Shown here: positions 45,908 to 54,407 of the stretch, piece by piece
Layout of the letters: every line of letters begins with the position of its first letter
Position numbering within the stretch: position 1 is the stretch's first letter
Assembly (NCBI GenBank): GCA_963802905.1
Contig: CAWDKH010000004.1
Span: 186,001-250,000 of the forward strand
Direction: 5' to 3'
Source of the DNA: DASQFQ01 sp963802905
Lineage (GTDB): Bacteria > Actinomycetota > Thermoleophilia > Solirubrobacterales > Solirubrobacteraceae
DNA length: 64,000 nt
Translations under genes and position numbers: made by a program
Notes under the pieces: generated by a model
What the model was told of the DNA's origin: nothing
Seen by the model: the letters and a program-made list of their open reading frames with translations, nothing else
Database searches by the model: none

Positions 45908-46080
45908 GGAGCCTCCCCGACAGCGAACCCAGTCCGCCGCCGCATGCGTTTCGCTCTTCTGCAGCGTCCTGCCGCTCGAGAGCGATGACCGCCCCGCCTC
46001 AGTGAGGGCCCCCTTGCTTCCTGTCTGCGGGATGGTACTCCACCGGTAAAGCAGAGCAATCCGGTCGGCCGGATGCGCGA

Positions 46081-47244
46081 TCAGCCGGGCGCGGCGTTGG
46101 CCTGGAGCGCCCGCGAGACCTGCTCGAGCGTGACCACCCCGCGCAGCCTGCCCTCGCCGTCGACCGCCATCAGGGCGCCAAAGCGCCGCAGCGGCTCTGA
46201 GGCGAGCAGCACCTCGAGCGGGGTGTCGGCGCGCACCTGCCCGTCCTCGCCCGGCGGCACGACGAGCTCGCCGACCGGCCGGTTGTCGCCCGCCTCCGTG
46301 ACCTGGCGCAGCGGCTCGCGGTGGGCGATGCCGGCGAAGCGCCCGTCGGCGTCCACGACGGCGAACCACTCCCAGCCCTGGTAGCGGAGGAAGAAGTCCT
46401 CGTACGCGCGCTCGGCCGGCAGGTCGGCGGGGATCGTCACCGGCTCGTCGTCCATCAGATCCGCGACCGTGATGCCCTCGAGGCGGTCGGTGAAGTCGCT
46501 CTGCAGGATCGCGCTGCGCGCGGCCGAGCCGAGCAGCCAGCCGAGCAGCGCCGTCCACAGCCCCCACGGGTCGCCGCCGATCACCACGTAGAGGCCCCAG
46601 CCGACCAGCAGGATCGCGAAGCCCTGGCCGACGCGGGCCGCCAAGCGCGTCGCCTTGCCGCGGTCGCCGGTGATCTTCCACGCCGCCGCGCGTGCGATCC
46701 GGCCGCCGTCGAGCGGGAAGGCCGGGATCAGGTTGAAGCCCAGCAGCAGCAGGTTGAAGCCCACCAGCACCGACAGCAGGACGATCGGGATGTCCTCGGT
46801 CTGGTCGCCGGTCAGGCGCACCGAGTCGAACAGCCGGTCGGGGCCCCACAAGGCGATCGTGGCCAGCCCGCCGAGGATGACGATCAGCGCCGTCACCGCC
46901 GGCCCGGCCGCCGCGACGCGGAACTCGGCCCCCGGCGAGTCGGTGTCGCGGCTCATCTTCATCACGCCGCCGAACAGGAACAGCTCGATCCCCGACACCT
47001 CGATGCCCTCGCGCCGAGCGGCCAGCGCGTGGCCGAGCTCGTGCAACAGGATCGAGCCGAAGAACAGCACCGCGGCGACGATCGCGACCCCGAACGCCGT
47101 CGTGTCGGACGACGCGAGTTTCTCCTCGAACGACCCCTGGAAGAGATAGATGAAGAGGAACAGCACGATGAACCACGAGGCGTTGACCCCAATGCGAATC
47201 CCAAGGACCCGTGCGAGCTTGAACGAGCTGCCCGTGCCGAACAT
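46081..47244 (-). CDS. Site-2 protease family membrane metalloprotease with CBS domains
   Basis: 387 residues. The M50 zinc motif HELGHALAARREG sits in a membrane helix (about residues 68-80). The third ligand is in NLIPAFPLDGGRIARA. There are about six membrane helices. The C-terminal ~130 residues hold two CBS modules (VADLMDDEPVTIPADLPAERAYEDFF; PLEVLLASEPLRRFGALMAVD). This is the SpoIVFB/Rv2869-like CBS group. It cuts membrane-embedded regulators; CBS domains may sense adenine nucleotides. Confidence 0.9.
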   Translation of the reverse strand: MFGTGSSFKLARVLGIRIGVNASWFIVLFLFIYLFQGSFEEKLASSDTTAFGVAIVAAVLFFGSILLHELGHALAARREGIEVSGIELFLFGGVMKMSRDTDSPGAEFRVAAAGPAVTALIVILGGLATIALWGPDRLFDSVRLTGDQTEDIPIVLLSVLVGFNLLLLGFNLIPAFPLDGGRIARAAAWKITGDRGKATRLAARVGQGFAILLVGWGLYVVIGGDPWGLWTALLGWLLGSAARSAILQSDFTDRLEGITVADLMDDEPVTIPADLPAERAYEDFFLRYQGWEWFAVVDADGRFAGIAHREPLRQVTEAGDNRPVGELVVPPGEDGQVRADTPLEVLLASEPLRRFGALMAVDGEGRLRGVVTLEQVSRALQANAAPG

Positions 47245-47313
47245 GCAGCCATCGTCGCACAGGCCCGATCACTAGCCTGCTCCCTCGCTCGACCTGACAC
47301 TGGAAAGGACCAC

Positions 47314-48153
47314 ATGGCACACGAAGTGACCCTGATCCCTGGCGATGGGACCGGGCCGGAGCTGATCGATGCGACCCGCAGGGTGCTCGAGGCGACGGGC
47401 GTCGAGTTCGAGTGGGACGAGCATCCCGCCGGCGAGGACGTCTACAACGACGAGGGCACCCCGTTCCCCGATCGCACGCTCGATTCGGTCAAGCGCACCC
47501 GTGTGGGCATCGTGATCGTGCGCGAGAACACCGAGGACCTCTACGCCGGCATCGAGTTCGAGCGCGGCACTGAGGGGAACGAGAAGCTCACCCGGTTCCT
47601 CGCCGACGAACTCGATTCACCCGTACGCGAGGGCTCGGGCATCTCGATCAAGCCGATCTCGGAGTTCGGCTCGGACCGCATCGTCGAGTCGGCCTTCCAG
47701 TACGCCGAGGCGAACGGCCGCAAGAAGGTGACCGCAATCATCGACAACCTGTGCAATCAGCTCGTCTCCCGCCCGGAGGAGTACGACGTGATCGTGCTCC
47801 CCAACCTCTACGGCGACATCGTCTCCGACCTCGGCGCGGGCATGATCGGCGGGCTCGGCCTCGCTCCCGGCGCCAACATCGGCACCGAGGCGGCGATGTT
47901 CGAGGCCACCCACGGCTCGGCCCCGAAGTACAAGGGGCAGAACAAGGTGAATCCGACGGCGCTGATGGTGTCCGGCGTGCTGCTGCTCCACCACCTCGGC
48001 GAGGACGAGGCGGGCGACAAGCTGGAGGCGGCGATCGCCGCAGTGATCAAGCAGGGCGACAAGGTCACCTACGACCTCAAGCCCTCCCGTGACGACCCCT
48101 CCGCAGTCGGCACGTCTGAGTTCGCCGACGCGGTGATCGAGGAGATGAACTGA
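47314..48153 (+). CDS. Isocitrate/isopropylmalate dehydrogenase-like protein lacking two internal blocks
   Basis: 279 residues; family members have about 335-360. ATG 47314 follows AAAGGA. VTLIPGDGTGPELIDA, IVIVRENTEDLYAGIEFE, LPNLYGDIVSDLGAGMIGGLGLAPGANIG and FEATHGSAPKYKGQNKVNPTAL are clear. Two in-frame gaps occur. Near 47508, about 50 residues with the substrate-binding Arg region and GPLTTP segment are missing. Near 47737, about 35 residues with the catalytic-Lys HKANIMK block are missing. As written it should be inactive. It lies 1 bp before mdh; the native role would be NAD-isocitrate dehydrogenase. Confidence 0.8.
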   Translation: MAHEVTLIPGDGTGPELIDATRRVLEATGVEFEWDEHPAGEDVYNDEGTPFPDRTLDSVKRTRVGIVIVRENTEDLYAGIEFERGTEGNEKLTRFLADELDSPVREGSGISIKPISEFGSDRIVESAFQYAEANGRKKVTAIIDNLCNQLVSRPEEYDVIVLPNLYGDIVSDLGAGMIGGLGLAPGANIGTEAAMFEATHGSAPKYKGQNKVNPTALMVSGVLLLHHLGEDEAGDKLEAAIAAVIKQGDKVTYDLKPSRDDPSAVGTSEFADAVIEEMN

Positions 48154-48154
48154 C

Positions 48155-49141
48155 ATGGCGGAACCGACGAAGGTGACGGTGACCGGCGCGGCCGGGGCGA
48201 TCGGCTACGCGATCCTGTTCCGGATCGCGAGCGGGCAGATGCTGGGCCCTGACACGAAGGTTCACCTGACGCTGCTCGAGATCCCCGACGCGGTGAAGGC
48301 CGCTGAGGGCACCGCGATGGAGCTCGACGACTGTGCGTTCCCGCTGCTGTCGGGCGTCGACATCACCGACGACGCCAAGGTGGCGTTCGACTCAGTCAGC
48401 GTCGCGCTGCTGATCGGCGCGCGGCCGCGCTCGAAGGGGATGGAGCGGGCCGACCTGCTGGAGGCCAACGGTGGCATCTTCAAGCCGCAGGGTCAGGCGC
48501 TGAATGCCGGCGCGGCCGATGACGTGAAGATCCTCGTGGTCGGCAACCCCGCCAACACGAACGCGCTGATCGCACAATCCAACGCGCCCGACATCCCGCG
48601 CGAGCGCTTCAACGCGATGACCCGACTGGATCACAACCGGGCGATCGCACAGCTCGCCAAGAAGGCCGGCGCCGAGGTGGCGGACATCACCAACATGGGC
48701 GTGTGGGGCAACCACTCACCCTCGATGTTCCCCGACCTGTTCAACGCGAAGGTGGGTGGCAAGAACGCCGCGGAGGTGGTCGACGACCAGGAGTGGTACG
48801 CGAACGACTTCCTCCCGACCGTCGGCAAGCGCGGCGCGGCGATCATCGAGGCGCGCGGCGCCTCGAGCGCGGCGTCGGCCGCCAACGCCGCCGTCGACCA
48901 CGTCCACGACTGGGTGAACGGGACGCCGGACGGCGACTGGGTCTCGATGGCGGTGCCCTCCGACGGCTCCTACGGCGTCGACGAAGGGCTGATCTCAAGT
49001 TTCCCGTGCACGTGCGCGGGTGGCGAGTGGTCGATCGTGCAGGACCTCGAGGTGAACGACTTCGCCAAGGAGAAGATCGAGGCGACCGTCAACGAGCTCC
49101 GTGAGGAGCGCGATGCGGTCGCCAAGCTCGATCTAATTTGA
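48155..49141 (+). CDS. mdh: Malate dehydrogenase
   Basis: 328 residues, complete. VTVTGAAGAIGYAILFRIASGQMLG is the NAD-binding loop of the cytosolic/actinobacterial malate dehydrogenase type. GARPRSKGMERADLLEANG, GNPANTNALIA, MTRLDHNRAIAQLAKKA and the catalytic His in ITNMGVWGNHSPSMFPDL are present. It converts malate to oxaloacetate. ATG 48155 overlaps the previous stop's end region (TGACATG). Confidence 0.95.
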   Translation: MAEPTKVTVTGAAGAIGYAILFRIASGQMLGPDTKVHLTLLEIPDAVKAAEGTAMELDDCAFPLLSGVDITDDAKVAFDSVSVALLIGARPRSKGMERADLLEANGGIFKPQGQALNAGAADDVKILVVGNPANTNALIAQSNAPDIPRERFNAMTRLDHNRAIAQLAKKAGAEVADITNMGVWGNHSPSMFPDLFNAKVGGKNAAEVVDDQEWYANDFLPTVGKRGAAIIEARGASSAASAANAAVDHVHDWVNGTPDGDWVSMAVPSDGSYGVDEGLISSFPCTCAGGEWSIVQDLEVNDFAKEKIEATVNELREERDAVAKLDLI

Positions 49142-49154
49142 GTTTCGCCCTCCC

Positions 49155-49203
49155 GTCTTCGCCCTCAGGTCAGACCTGCGCCCAGGTCTGACCTGGCGAA
49201 GAC
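49155..49203. terminator. Strong hairpin terminator after mdh
   Basis: GTCTTCGCC plus CAGGTCAGACCTG pairs with CAGGTCTGACCTG plus GCGAAGAC around loop CGCC. It is a ~20-bp stem 14 bases after the mdh stop and just before the convergent DNA-binding gene's stop. Confidence 0.8.
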
Positions 49204-49219
49204 GTCCGTGCGACGTTAC

Positions 49220-49636
49220 TCAGGCGGCTTCCCGGGCGTGCCAGCCACGCCCGGACTTCGTCACCTTCCCCTCCTCGGCGAGGCCGGGCATCACGCGATA
49301 GAGGTAGTTCTGCTTGATGCCCATCGCCTCGGCGAGCTCGGGGATGGTGATGCCCGGGCGGGCCTTCACCAGATCGAGCGCCTGGACGGCGCGGGTGCCG
49401 GAGCCCTTGGGACGGCCGCGGCGGCCGGTGCCGGAGCCCTTGGGGCGGCCGGCGCGGGAGCGCCGGGTCGTCGCGCCGGCGGCCGGCGCAGCGCGCCGTG
49501 CAGTGGTGGTGGTGGTGCCCACTCCGGACAGCGCCTGCTCGGCAGCCTCGAGGCGGTGGTACTCGTCGACGAGCGGTCGCAGCTCCTTCAGGCGCTGCGA
49601 AATCTCCTTACGCTTTTCCTCGAGGAAGTCCGGCAT
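49220..49636 (-). CDS. AT-hook plus winged-helix DNA-binding protein
   Basis: 138 residues. A coiled N-terminus (EEKRKEISQRLKELRPLVDEYHRLEAAEQAL), a Thr/Ala linker, two AT-hook-like GRPKGSGT units (about 64-80), then a winged-helix domain: ALDLVKARPGITIPELAEAMGIKQNYLYRVMPGLAEEGKVTKSGRGW. Probably a small nucleoid-associated or autoregulatory protein. It has the best promoter of the window, with a palindrome on the -35 box. Confidence 0.7.
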   Translation of the reverse strand: MPDFLEEKRKEISQRLKELRPLVDEYHRLEAAEQALSGVGTTTTTARRAAPAAGATTRRSRAGRPKGSGTGRRGRPKGSGTRAVQALDLVKARPGITIPELAEAMGIKQNYLYRVMPGLAEEGKVTKSGRGWHAREAA

Positions 49637-49650
49637 TCAACAAACCTTTC

Positions 49651-49680
49651 CTATAAATCGCTTCTTGACGTTAAGTCAAG
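49651..49680 (-). promoter_or_regulatory. Sigma-A-type promoter with overlapping palindrome
   Basis: On the minus strand, TTGACT (49679-49674), a 17-base spacer and TTATAG (49656-49651) form a near-consensus promoter. It lies 15 bases before the ATG at 49636, with GGAAAGG as ribosome site. CTTGAC-N5-GTCAAG (49664-49680) is an inverted repeat covering the -35 box, as expected for a repressor operator. Confidence 0.7.
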
Positions 49681-49692
49681 GTAACAGGAAAG

Positions 49693-50466
49693 TCATTCTC
49701 CCGTGAAACTCGCCTTGCCGGGTCCGTGTTCCAAAAAAGAGTGCACCGCGTTCTTCGTGTCCTGAGTATCGAAGAGATGTGACGTCAGCTCCGCGGTGCG
49801 CTCGTCGGCACCGCGCGTTCCGTGGTCGGCCTGCGCGCGCACGATCCGCTTCGTCGCGGCGTGCGCCTGCGTTGGGCCTGCCGCCAGCCGCGCGGCGAAC
49901 CGGCGCGCCTTGTCGAGCAGCTCGTCGCCGGGAAGCACACGATTAACCACACCCCACCCGTGCAGCGTCTCGGCGGTGTACAGCCCGCCGGTCATCACGA
50001 ACTCGCGTGCGCGAGCGCCACCCGCCCGCTCGGCCATCCGTTGCGTGCCGCCCATCAGGGGCGTGATCCCCACCACTGCCTCGACGAGCCCGAACTGCAC
50101 ACCCTCGCCCGCCCACAGCAGGTCACAGGCGAGTGACAGTTCGAGCGCTGCTGTCAGACAGAGGCCGTGCGCGACGGCGAGCGTCGGGAGTGGCAGATCT
50201 TCGATCGCGTGCGCGAAGCGCATCAGCCGCGCGGTCATCTCGTCGGCGCCGGCGGCGTCAAGACCCTCGAACACGTGCACGTCGACGCCGGCCGAGACCA
50301 CGTCGCCCTGGGCGCGGAAGATCAGCGCGCGCGGCGACGCCTCCTGCAGCTCCACGATCGCCTCCTCGAGGTCGTCGAACATCGCGGGGCCGAAGAGGTT
50401 CAGCGGCGGCGCGTCGAGCACGAGCTCGCCGACGCCGTCGTGTTGCTCATAAAAGGCTTGCGGCAT
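49693..50466 (-). CDS. Enoyl-CoA hydratase/isomerase family protein
   Basis: 257 residues from ATG 50466 (MPQAFYEQHDGVGELVLDAP). Crotonase fold: ALIFRAQGDVVSAGVDVHVFEG (oxyanion loop), LPTLAVAHGLCLTAALELSLACDLLWAGEGVQFGLVEAVVGITPLMGGTQRMAERAG. One of the two usual catalytic Glu residues is kept in GLVEAVVG. It acts on an acyl-CoA thioester; substrate not evident. It is divergent from the nitronate monooxygenase, starts 26 bp apart. Confidence 0.87.
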   Translation of the reverse strand: MPQAFYEQHDGVGELVLDAPPLNLFGPAMFDDLEEAIVELQEASPRALIFRAQGDVVSAGVDVHVFEGLDAAGADEMTARLMRFAHAIEDLPLPTLAVAHGLCLTAALELSLACDLLWAGEGVQFGLVEAVVGITPLMGGTQRMAERAGGARAREFVMTGGLYTAETLHGWGVVNRVLPGDELLDKARRFAARLAAGPTQAHAATKRIVRAQADHGTRGADERTAELTSHLFDTQDTKNAVHSFLEHGPGKASFTGE

Positions 50467-50492
50467 GGCCGGGACCCTACGATGATCGTGTC

Positions 50493-51455
50493 GTGCTGCG
50501 CACGCCCCTGTGCGACCTGCTCGGGATCGACGTCCCCGTGCTGTGCGCCCCGTTCGGGCCATGGGACGAAGTCGAGCTGGCGGCGGCGGTCTGCGAGGCG
50601 GGCGGGCTCGGCGCGCTCGGGACCGCGGTGCGGTCCGTCGAGGAGCTCGAGCAGCAGTGGCGGCACCTGCGCGAGCTGACTGATCGCCCGTTCGCCATCA
50701 ACCACACGATCCGCCCGTTCGACGAGGACGCGTTCGCGGCGACGCTGCGCTTCCGCCCGCCCGCGATCTCCTTCCACGTCGGCGTGGACAGCGAGCTCGT
50801 CGCCCGCGCCCACGATGCAGGGATCCTCTGGATCCAGCAGGTGATCGACCGCGCCCACGCTGAAGACGCGCTGGCGGCCGGCGCCGATGTGATCGTCGCG
50901 CAGGGCGGCGAGGCGGGAGGGCACGGCGGCTGGGTGAGCACGCTGGTCCTCGTGCCCGAGGTGGTCGACATCGCGGGCGACACGCCGGTGGTGGCGGCCG
51001 GTGGGATCGCCGACGGCCGCGGGCTCGCAGCCGCGCTCGTGCTCGGCGCCCAGGGCGCCCTGGTCGGCACGCGCCTGCTCGCCTCGGAGGAGATGGGGGT
51101 CAACGCGGAGTGGAAGCGGCGGATCGTCGAGGCCGGGGCACTCGACGCCGTGAAGATCCCGCACTCCGAGCGCGTGCTGCCGCCCTACAACCGCCCCGGC
51201 GGGCCGGCTGATCCGCGCGCACTGCGGACGCCGCTGATCGACCGGCTCGGCGAGGACCCGGAGTCGGTCGACCCGGCGACGGTGGGTCCTGAGCTGCTGG
51301 CCGCGCTGCGGGAGGACCGCGCGCACGAGTACGTCCCGTACGCCGGTCAGTCGGCGGCGCTCGTCCACGACGTGCGCCCGGCGGGGGAGATCGTGCGCGA
51401 CCTGGTCGCGGGCGCGGAGGCGGCGCTGGCTAGGGCTGCTCGAGCAGCTTCTTGA
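50493..51455 (+). CDS. Nitronate monooxygenase-like FMN TIM-barrel enzyme
   Basis: 320 residues from GTG 50493. LRTPLCDLLGIDVPVLCAPF, AAAVCEAGGLGALGTA, RPFAINHTIRP, DVIVAQGGEAGGHGGWVS and TPVVAAGGIADGRGLAAALVLGAQGALVGTRLLAS are the NMO/2-nitropropane dioxygenase signatures (FMN phosphate loop in the last). It oxidises alkyl nitronates or reduces related compounds. The C-terminus overlaps the convergent SRPBCC gene by 26 bp. Confidence 0.88.
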   Translation: MLRTPLCDLLGIDVPVLCAPFGPWDEVELAAAVCEAGGLGALGTAVRSVEELEQQWRHLRELTDRPFAINHTIRPFDEDAFAATLRFRPPAISFHVGVDSELVARAHDAGILWIQQVIDRAHAEDALAAGADVIVAQGGEAGGHGGWVSTLVLVPEVVDIAGDTPVVAAGGIADGRGLAAALVLGAQGALVGTRLLASEEMGVNAEWKRRIVEAGALDAVKIPHSERVLPPYNRPGGPADPRALRTPLIDRLGEDPESVDPATVGPELLAALREDRAHEYVPYAGQSAALVHDVRPAGEIVRDLVAGAEAALARAARAAS

Positions 51456-51879
51456 GCTTCTTGAGCGACTTGTCCGCCTCGCGCTTAGGCATCCCGCCCA
51501 CGAGCACGCGCGACGCCAGCCGGCCCATCGCGCCGCCCGGCGCCTCGAACGTGTTCTCGTACTCGTAGTGGGTGCCGCCGTTGCCGTTCGGCTTGAGGCG
51601 GTTGACGACCCGCGCGTAGGAGCCGGCCGGGCCCTTGCCCTCCCAGACGCCGACGTTGGGGGCGTCGCATGCCGTGAGCGTCCAGTGCACGGTGAACGGG
51701 GCGCCGCGCAGCGCCATCCGCTGCTCGACCTGGAAGCCCTCCTTCACCGGTCCGTCGTCGACGTCGCAGATCTTGCGGTGGATCGTGACCCACTCGTTGA
51801 AGCGCGTCGGGTCCATGATGAGCTTCCACACATTCTCCGGCGGGCAGTCGAGCTCGATCGTCTCGGAGACGGTGCTCAT
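51430..51879 (-). CDS. SRPBCC (START-like) family protein
   Basis: 149 residues: MSTVSETIELDCPPENVWKLIMDPTRFNEWV is the usual polyketide-cyclase/START opening. VEQRMALRGAPFTVHWTLTACDAPNVGVWEGKGPAGSYARVV builds the beta-sheet, and a basic C-terminal helix (KREADKSLKKLKKLL) closes it. It is expected to bind a hydrophobic ligand. The ATG overlaps the stop of the epimerase-like gene (ATGA). Confidence 0.82.
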   Translation of the reverse strand: MSTVSETIELDCPPENVWKLIMDPTRFNEWVTIHRKICDVDDGPVKEGFQVEQRMALRGAPFTVHWTLTACDAPNVGVWEGKGPAGSYARVVNRLKPNGNGGTHYEYENTFEAPGGAMGRLASRVLVGGMPKREADKSLKKLKKLLEQP

Positions 51880-52787
51880 CGGGCCGCCAGCTCCTCGTCG
51901 CGCTCCCAGTCGCGCAGCGCGCGCTCGACCGCCGCGTCGAACGAGTGCAGGCGGACGCCGAAGGCCGGGGCGGCCTCGTGGCGTGGCAGCAGGTCGTGTT
52001 CGAGCGATTCCATGAGCGGAGCGATGAGTCCGACGTCCTCGCCGGCGATTGCGGAGGCCACGACGGACGCGAGCCCCGTCATCGTGACGTCGATCCCGAC
52101 GCGGGGGCGGCTGACCAGCATGGCGTCGGCGATCCGCTCGACGAGCTCCCCGTAGCTCATCACGTCCGGCCCGGCGATGTCCCACGACCGGCCGGAGAGC
52201 TCCTTCGGTGCCGTCGCCGCCCGGGTGAGGAACTCGAGCATGTCGCGCCCGTCGACCGGTGCCGTGCGGTGCTCGCGCCACGCCGGCAGGGCGAGCACCG
52301 GCATTCGCTCGACCAAGCGCACGAGGAAACGGAACGAGCGCGAGCGCGCGCCGATCACGATCGAGGCGCGCATGGCGATCGATTCGGGCGCGGCCGCCAG
52401 CAGCAGCTCCTCGACCGCGAGCCGCGACGCGAGGTGGCGCGAGATCTGGCCGTCGGCCGGCACGAGCCCGCCGAGGTAGACGATCCGCCGCACGCCGGCG
52501 CCGGCGGCCGCGGCGGCGAAGCGCTCGGCGGCCTGGCGTTCGAGATCCGCGAAGCCGTTGCCCGTCCCCTCCATCGAGTGGATCAGGAAGTAGGCGACCT
52601 CGACGCCGTCGAGCGCGCGCTCGAGCCCGGTGCCGAGGATCGCATCGCCCTCCACGACCTCGTCGACCGGCGCGGTGATGCGGGCAGCCGAGCGCCCGTA
52701 ACCGCGCACGTGATCGCCCGCCGCCTGCAGGCGAGGGACGAGCGCGGCGCCGATGTAGCCCGAGGTTCCGGTGACGAGGACGTGCAT
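51876..52787 (-). CDS. NAD(P)H-binding, atypical SDR/epimerase-like protein
   Basis: 303 residues from ATG 52787: MHVLVTGTSGYIGAALVPRLQAAG is the Rossmann glycine motif. VEVAYFLIHSMEGTGNGFADLERQAAERFA and GVRRIVYLGGLVPADGQISRHL match the NAD(P)-binding YbjT/atypical SDR group, often coupled to SRPBCC proteins. It may bind a quinone or lipid cofactor. In operon with the SRPBCC gene. Confidence 0.85.
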   Translation of the reverse strand: MHVLVTGTSGYIGAALVPRLQAAGDHVRGYGRSAARITAPVDEVVEGDAILGTGLERALDGVEVAYFLIHSMEGTGNGFADLERQAAERFAAAAAGAGVRRIVYLGGLVPADGQISRHLASRLAVEELLLAAAPESIAMRASIVIGARSRSFRFLVRLVERMPVLALPAWREHRTAPVDGRDMLEFLTRAATAPKELSGRSWDIAGPDVMSYGELVERIADAMLVSRPRVGIDVTMTGLASVVASAIAGEDVGLIAPLMESLEHDLLPRHEAAPAFGVRLHSFDAAVERALRDWERDEELAAR

Positions 52788-52863
52788 CTCTCCAGCGTAC
52801 GTGCCCAAATAGCGGCGACCACTCTCGCAACCAGGGCGAAACGGGCATGGAAATCGCCTCTTA

Positions 52864-52903
52864 GCGGGAACTCTGCGGAAAACCCTGCGCGGTGCGGGAA
52901 CTC
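52864..52903. repeat. Two 10-bp direct repeats, possible operator
   Basis: GCGGGAACTC occurs at 52864-52873 and 52894-52903, start to start 30 bp (about three helix turns). It lies in the 204-bp gap between two divergent genes. Otherwise I see nothing definite in this gap. Confidence 0.4.
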
Positions 52904-52991
52904 CTGCCGCGACCCTCTTGAACGCGCCCGTTCGGCGCGCTTTAGTCCGCCCCGGTTGTGACGGAGTGGTGAACGAGGGGGCTCGGAAGTT

Positions 52992-53216
52992 GTGGCGGTG
53001 AGGAAGGTCAAGAAGGTCAGCTGCGAAGACTGCTTCTTTCGCAAGAACATGCTCTGTGCGCTGGCGCTCGAGGAGCCGTGCCCGACGTTCCGCCCAGACC
53101 ATCCGGAGGGGCTGCGGCCGCCGCAGCAGCTGCGCTTCGTGTTCAGGCAGGAGCGTCGCCGACAGGCCGCGTGGGCGTTCCCGGACGCCCAGGAGCAGGC
53201 CGCTCTGCACGCCTAG
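52992..53216 (+). CDS. Small four-cysteine protein of unknown function
   Basis: 74 residues from GTG 52992. VKKVSCEDCFFRKNMLCALALEEPCPTFRP has CX2C, then Cys at +8 and +8, a likely zinc or Fe-S site; the rest is basic and Gln/Arg-rich. No family is recognised. It overlaps the antiporter's C-terminal tail (convergent) by 74 bp. Confidence 0.5.
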   Translation: MAVRKVKKVSCEDCFFRKNMLCALALEEPCPTFRPDHPEGLRPPQQLRFVFRQERRRQAAWAFPDAQEQAALHA

Positions 53217-54387
53217 CCAGCCACTCCGATCCCGGAGTGTCGGTCAGCCCATGCGCGAGCACTGAGGCGAACACGCACAGCGCGGCGAGGTTGAAGATCC
53301 GCGCGGCGTCGGGGATGCCCTGGGCCAGCACGAGCAGCGAGAACGTCATGGTCGCCACGCCCTTCGGGCCGAACCAGGCCATGAAGCCCTTGGTCGCCGT
53401 GTCGACGGCGGTGCCCGCCAGCGCGATCCAGATCGCCACCGGTCGCGCAACCAACAGCGTGAACACGACGAGCGCGACCGCGGCCACGCCGTCGCCGAAC
53501 AGCCCGTCGAGGGTCAGCAGCGAGCCGAACACCACGAAGATCCCGAGCTTGACGATCTCCACGATGTCGTCGGCGCGGTGCTCGAAGCTCGTGCGCAGGT
53601 CGGGACGGAGGATCCCGAGCGTGATCGCGCCGGTGAACACGGCGATGAGGCCGTTGCCCTCGAGCGCGACGGCGATCCCGTAGATCGCGAACGCGCTGCC
53701 GAGCGCGTACAGCGACTGGTCCTCCTCGCTCCGCGGCACGACCCGCGCCGCCAGCCAGGCAAGGGCGACCCCGAACGCGAGCCCGAGCCCGACGTCCTGG
53801 AGCACGAACTGCCACCACACGAAGTCGTCTTCGCTCGCCAGCGCGGCGGTGAAGGCGAGCACGGCGGGCAGTGCGAGCCCGTCGTTGAGCCCCGACTCGA
53901 GGTTGAGGGAGTGGCGCACGACCCGCGGCACGCGCGGATTGGTCACCACCGAGGAGGAGAGCACCGGATCCGTCGGTGAGAGCAGCGAGCCGACGAGGAA
54001 CGACTCGAGCCAGCCGAGCCCGACGACCCAGTGCGTGAACAGCGCGATGAGCACGCACGTGATCGGCATCCCGAGCGCGAGCTTGCGGGCCGGCAGGCGC
54101 CACTCGCGCTGGAGCATCTCGGCCTCGACCTCGAGCCCGTCGCGGAACAGGATCACGACCAGCGCGAGGATCGCCAGGTCGTGCACGAAGCCCGAGCGTG
54201 CCGAGAAGTCGAGCACCTCGAGCCCGCCGTCGCCGAGCACGAAGCCGGTGACGACGAACAGGGCCGCCAGCGACACGAACGAGCGGCGCGCCAGTCCGGA
54301 GATCAGCGCTCCGGCCATCAGCAGCCCGCCGAGGACGAGCAGGACGGTCTCGAGGCTCACCGGGCTAGAGTCTGCCAGCGAGTTCAC
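53143..54387 (-). CDS. Cation:proton antiporter (CPA1/NhaP type)
   Basis: 414 residues with about 12 membrane helices: ETVLLVLGGLLMAGALISGLA, DLAILALVVILFRDGLEVE, FLVGSLLSPTDPVLSSSVV and NLESGLNDGLALPAVLAF (the acidic ion-binding ND motif of CPA1), then WFGPKGVATMTFSLLVLAQG. It exchanges Na+ or K+ for H+. A ~30-residue hydrophilic tail overlaps the opposite small gene. It is divergent from the MBL gene (21 bp between starts). Confidence 0.9.
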   Translation of the reverse strand: MNSLADSSPVSLETVLLVLGGLLMAGALISGLARRSFVSLAALFVVTGFVLGDGGLEVLDFSARSGFVHDLAILALVVILFRDGLEVEAEMLQREWRLPARKLALGMPITCVLIALFTHWVVGLGWLESFLVGSLLSPTDPVLSSSVVTNPRVPRVVRHSLNLESGLNDGLALPAVLAFTAALASEDDFVWWQFVLQDVGLGLAFGVALAWLAARVVPRSEEDQSLYALGSAFAIYGIAVALEGNGLIAVFTGAITLGILRPDLRTSFEHRADDIVEIVKLGIFVVFGSLLTLDGLFGDGVAAVALVVFTLLVARPVAIWIALAGTAVDTATKGFMAWFGPKGVATMTFSLLVLAQGIPDAARIFNLAALCVFASVLAHGLTDTPGSEWLARRAERPAPGRPGTPTRPVGDAPA

Positions 54388-54407
54388 GAGGGAGAGGGCC
54401 TCAAGAC

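Noticed and set aside
45908..46080. Riboswitch upstream of the 45-residue gene
   Set aside because: The 170-bp leader has some dyads but none of the conserved cores of known riboswitch classes could be matched.
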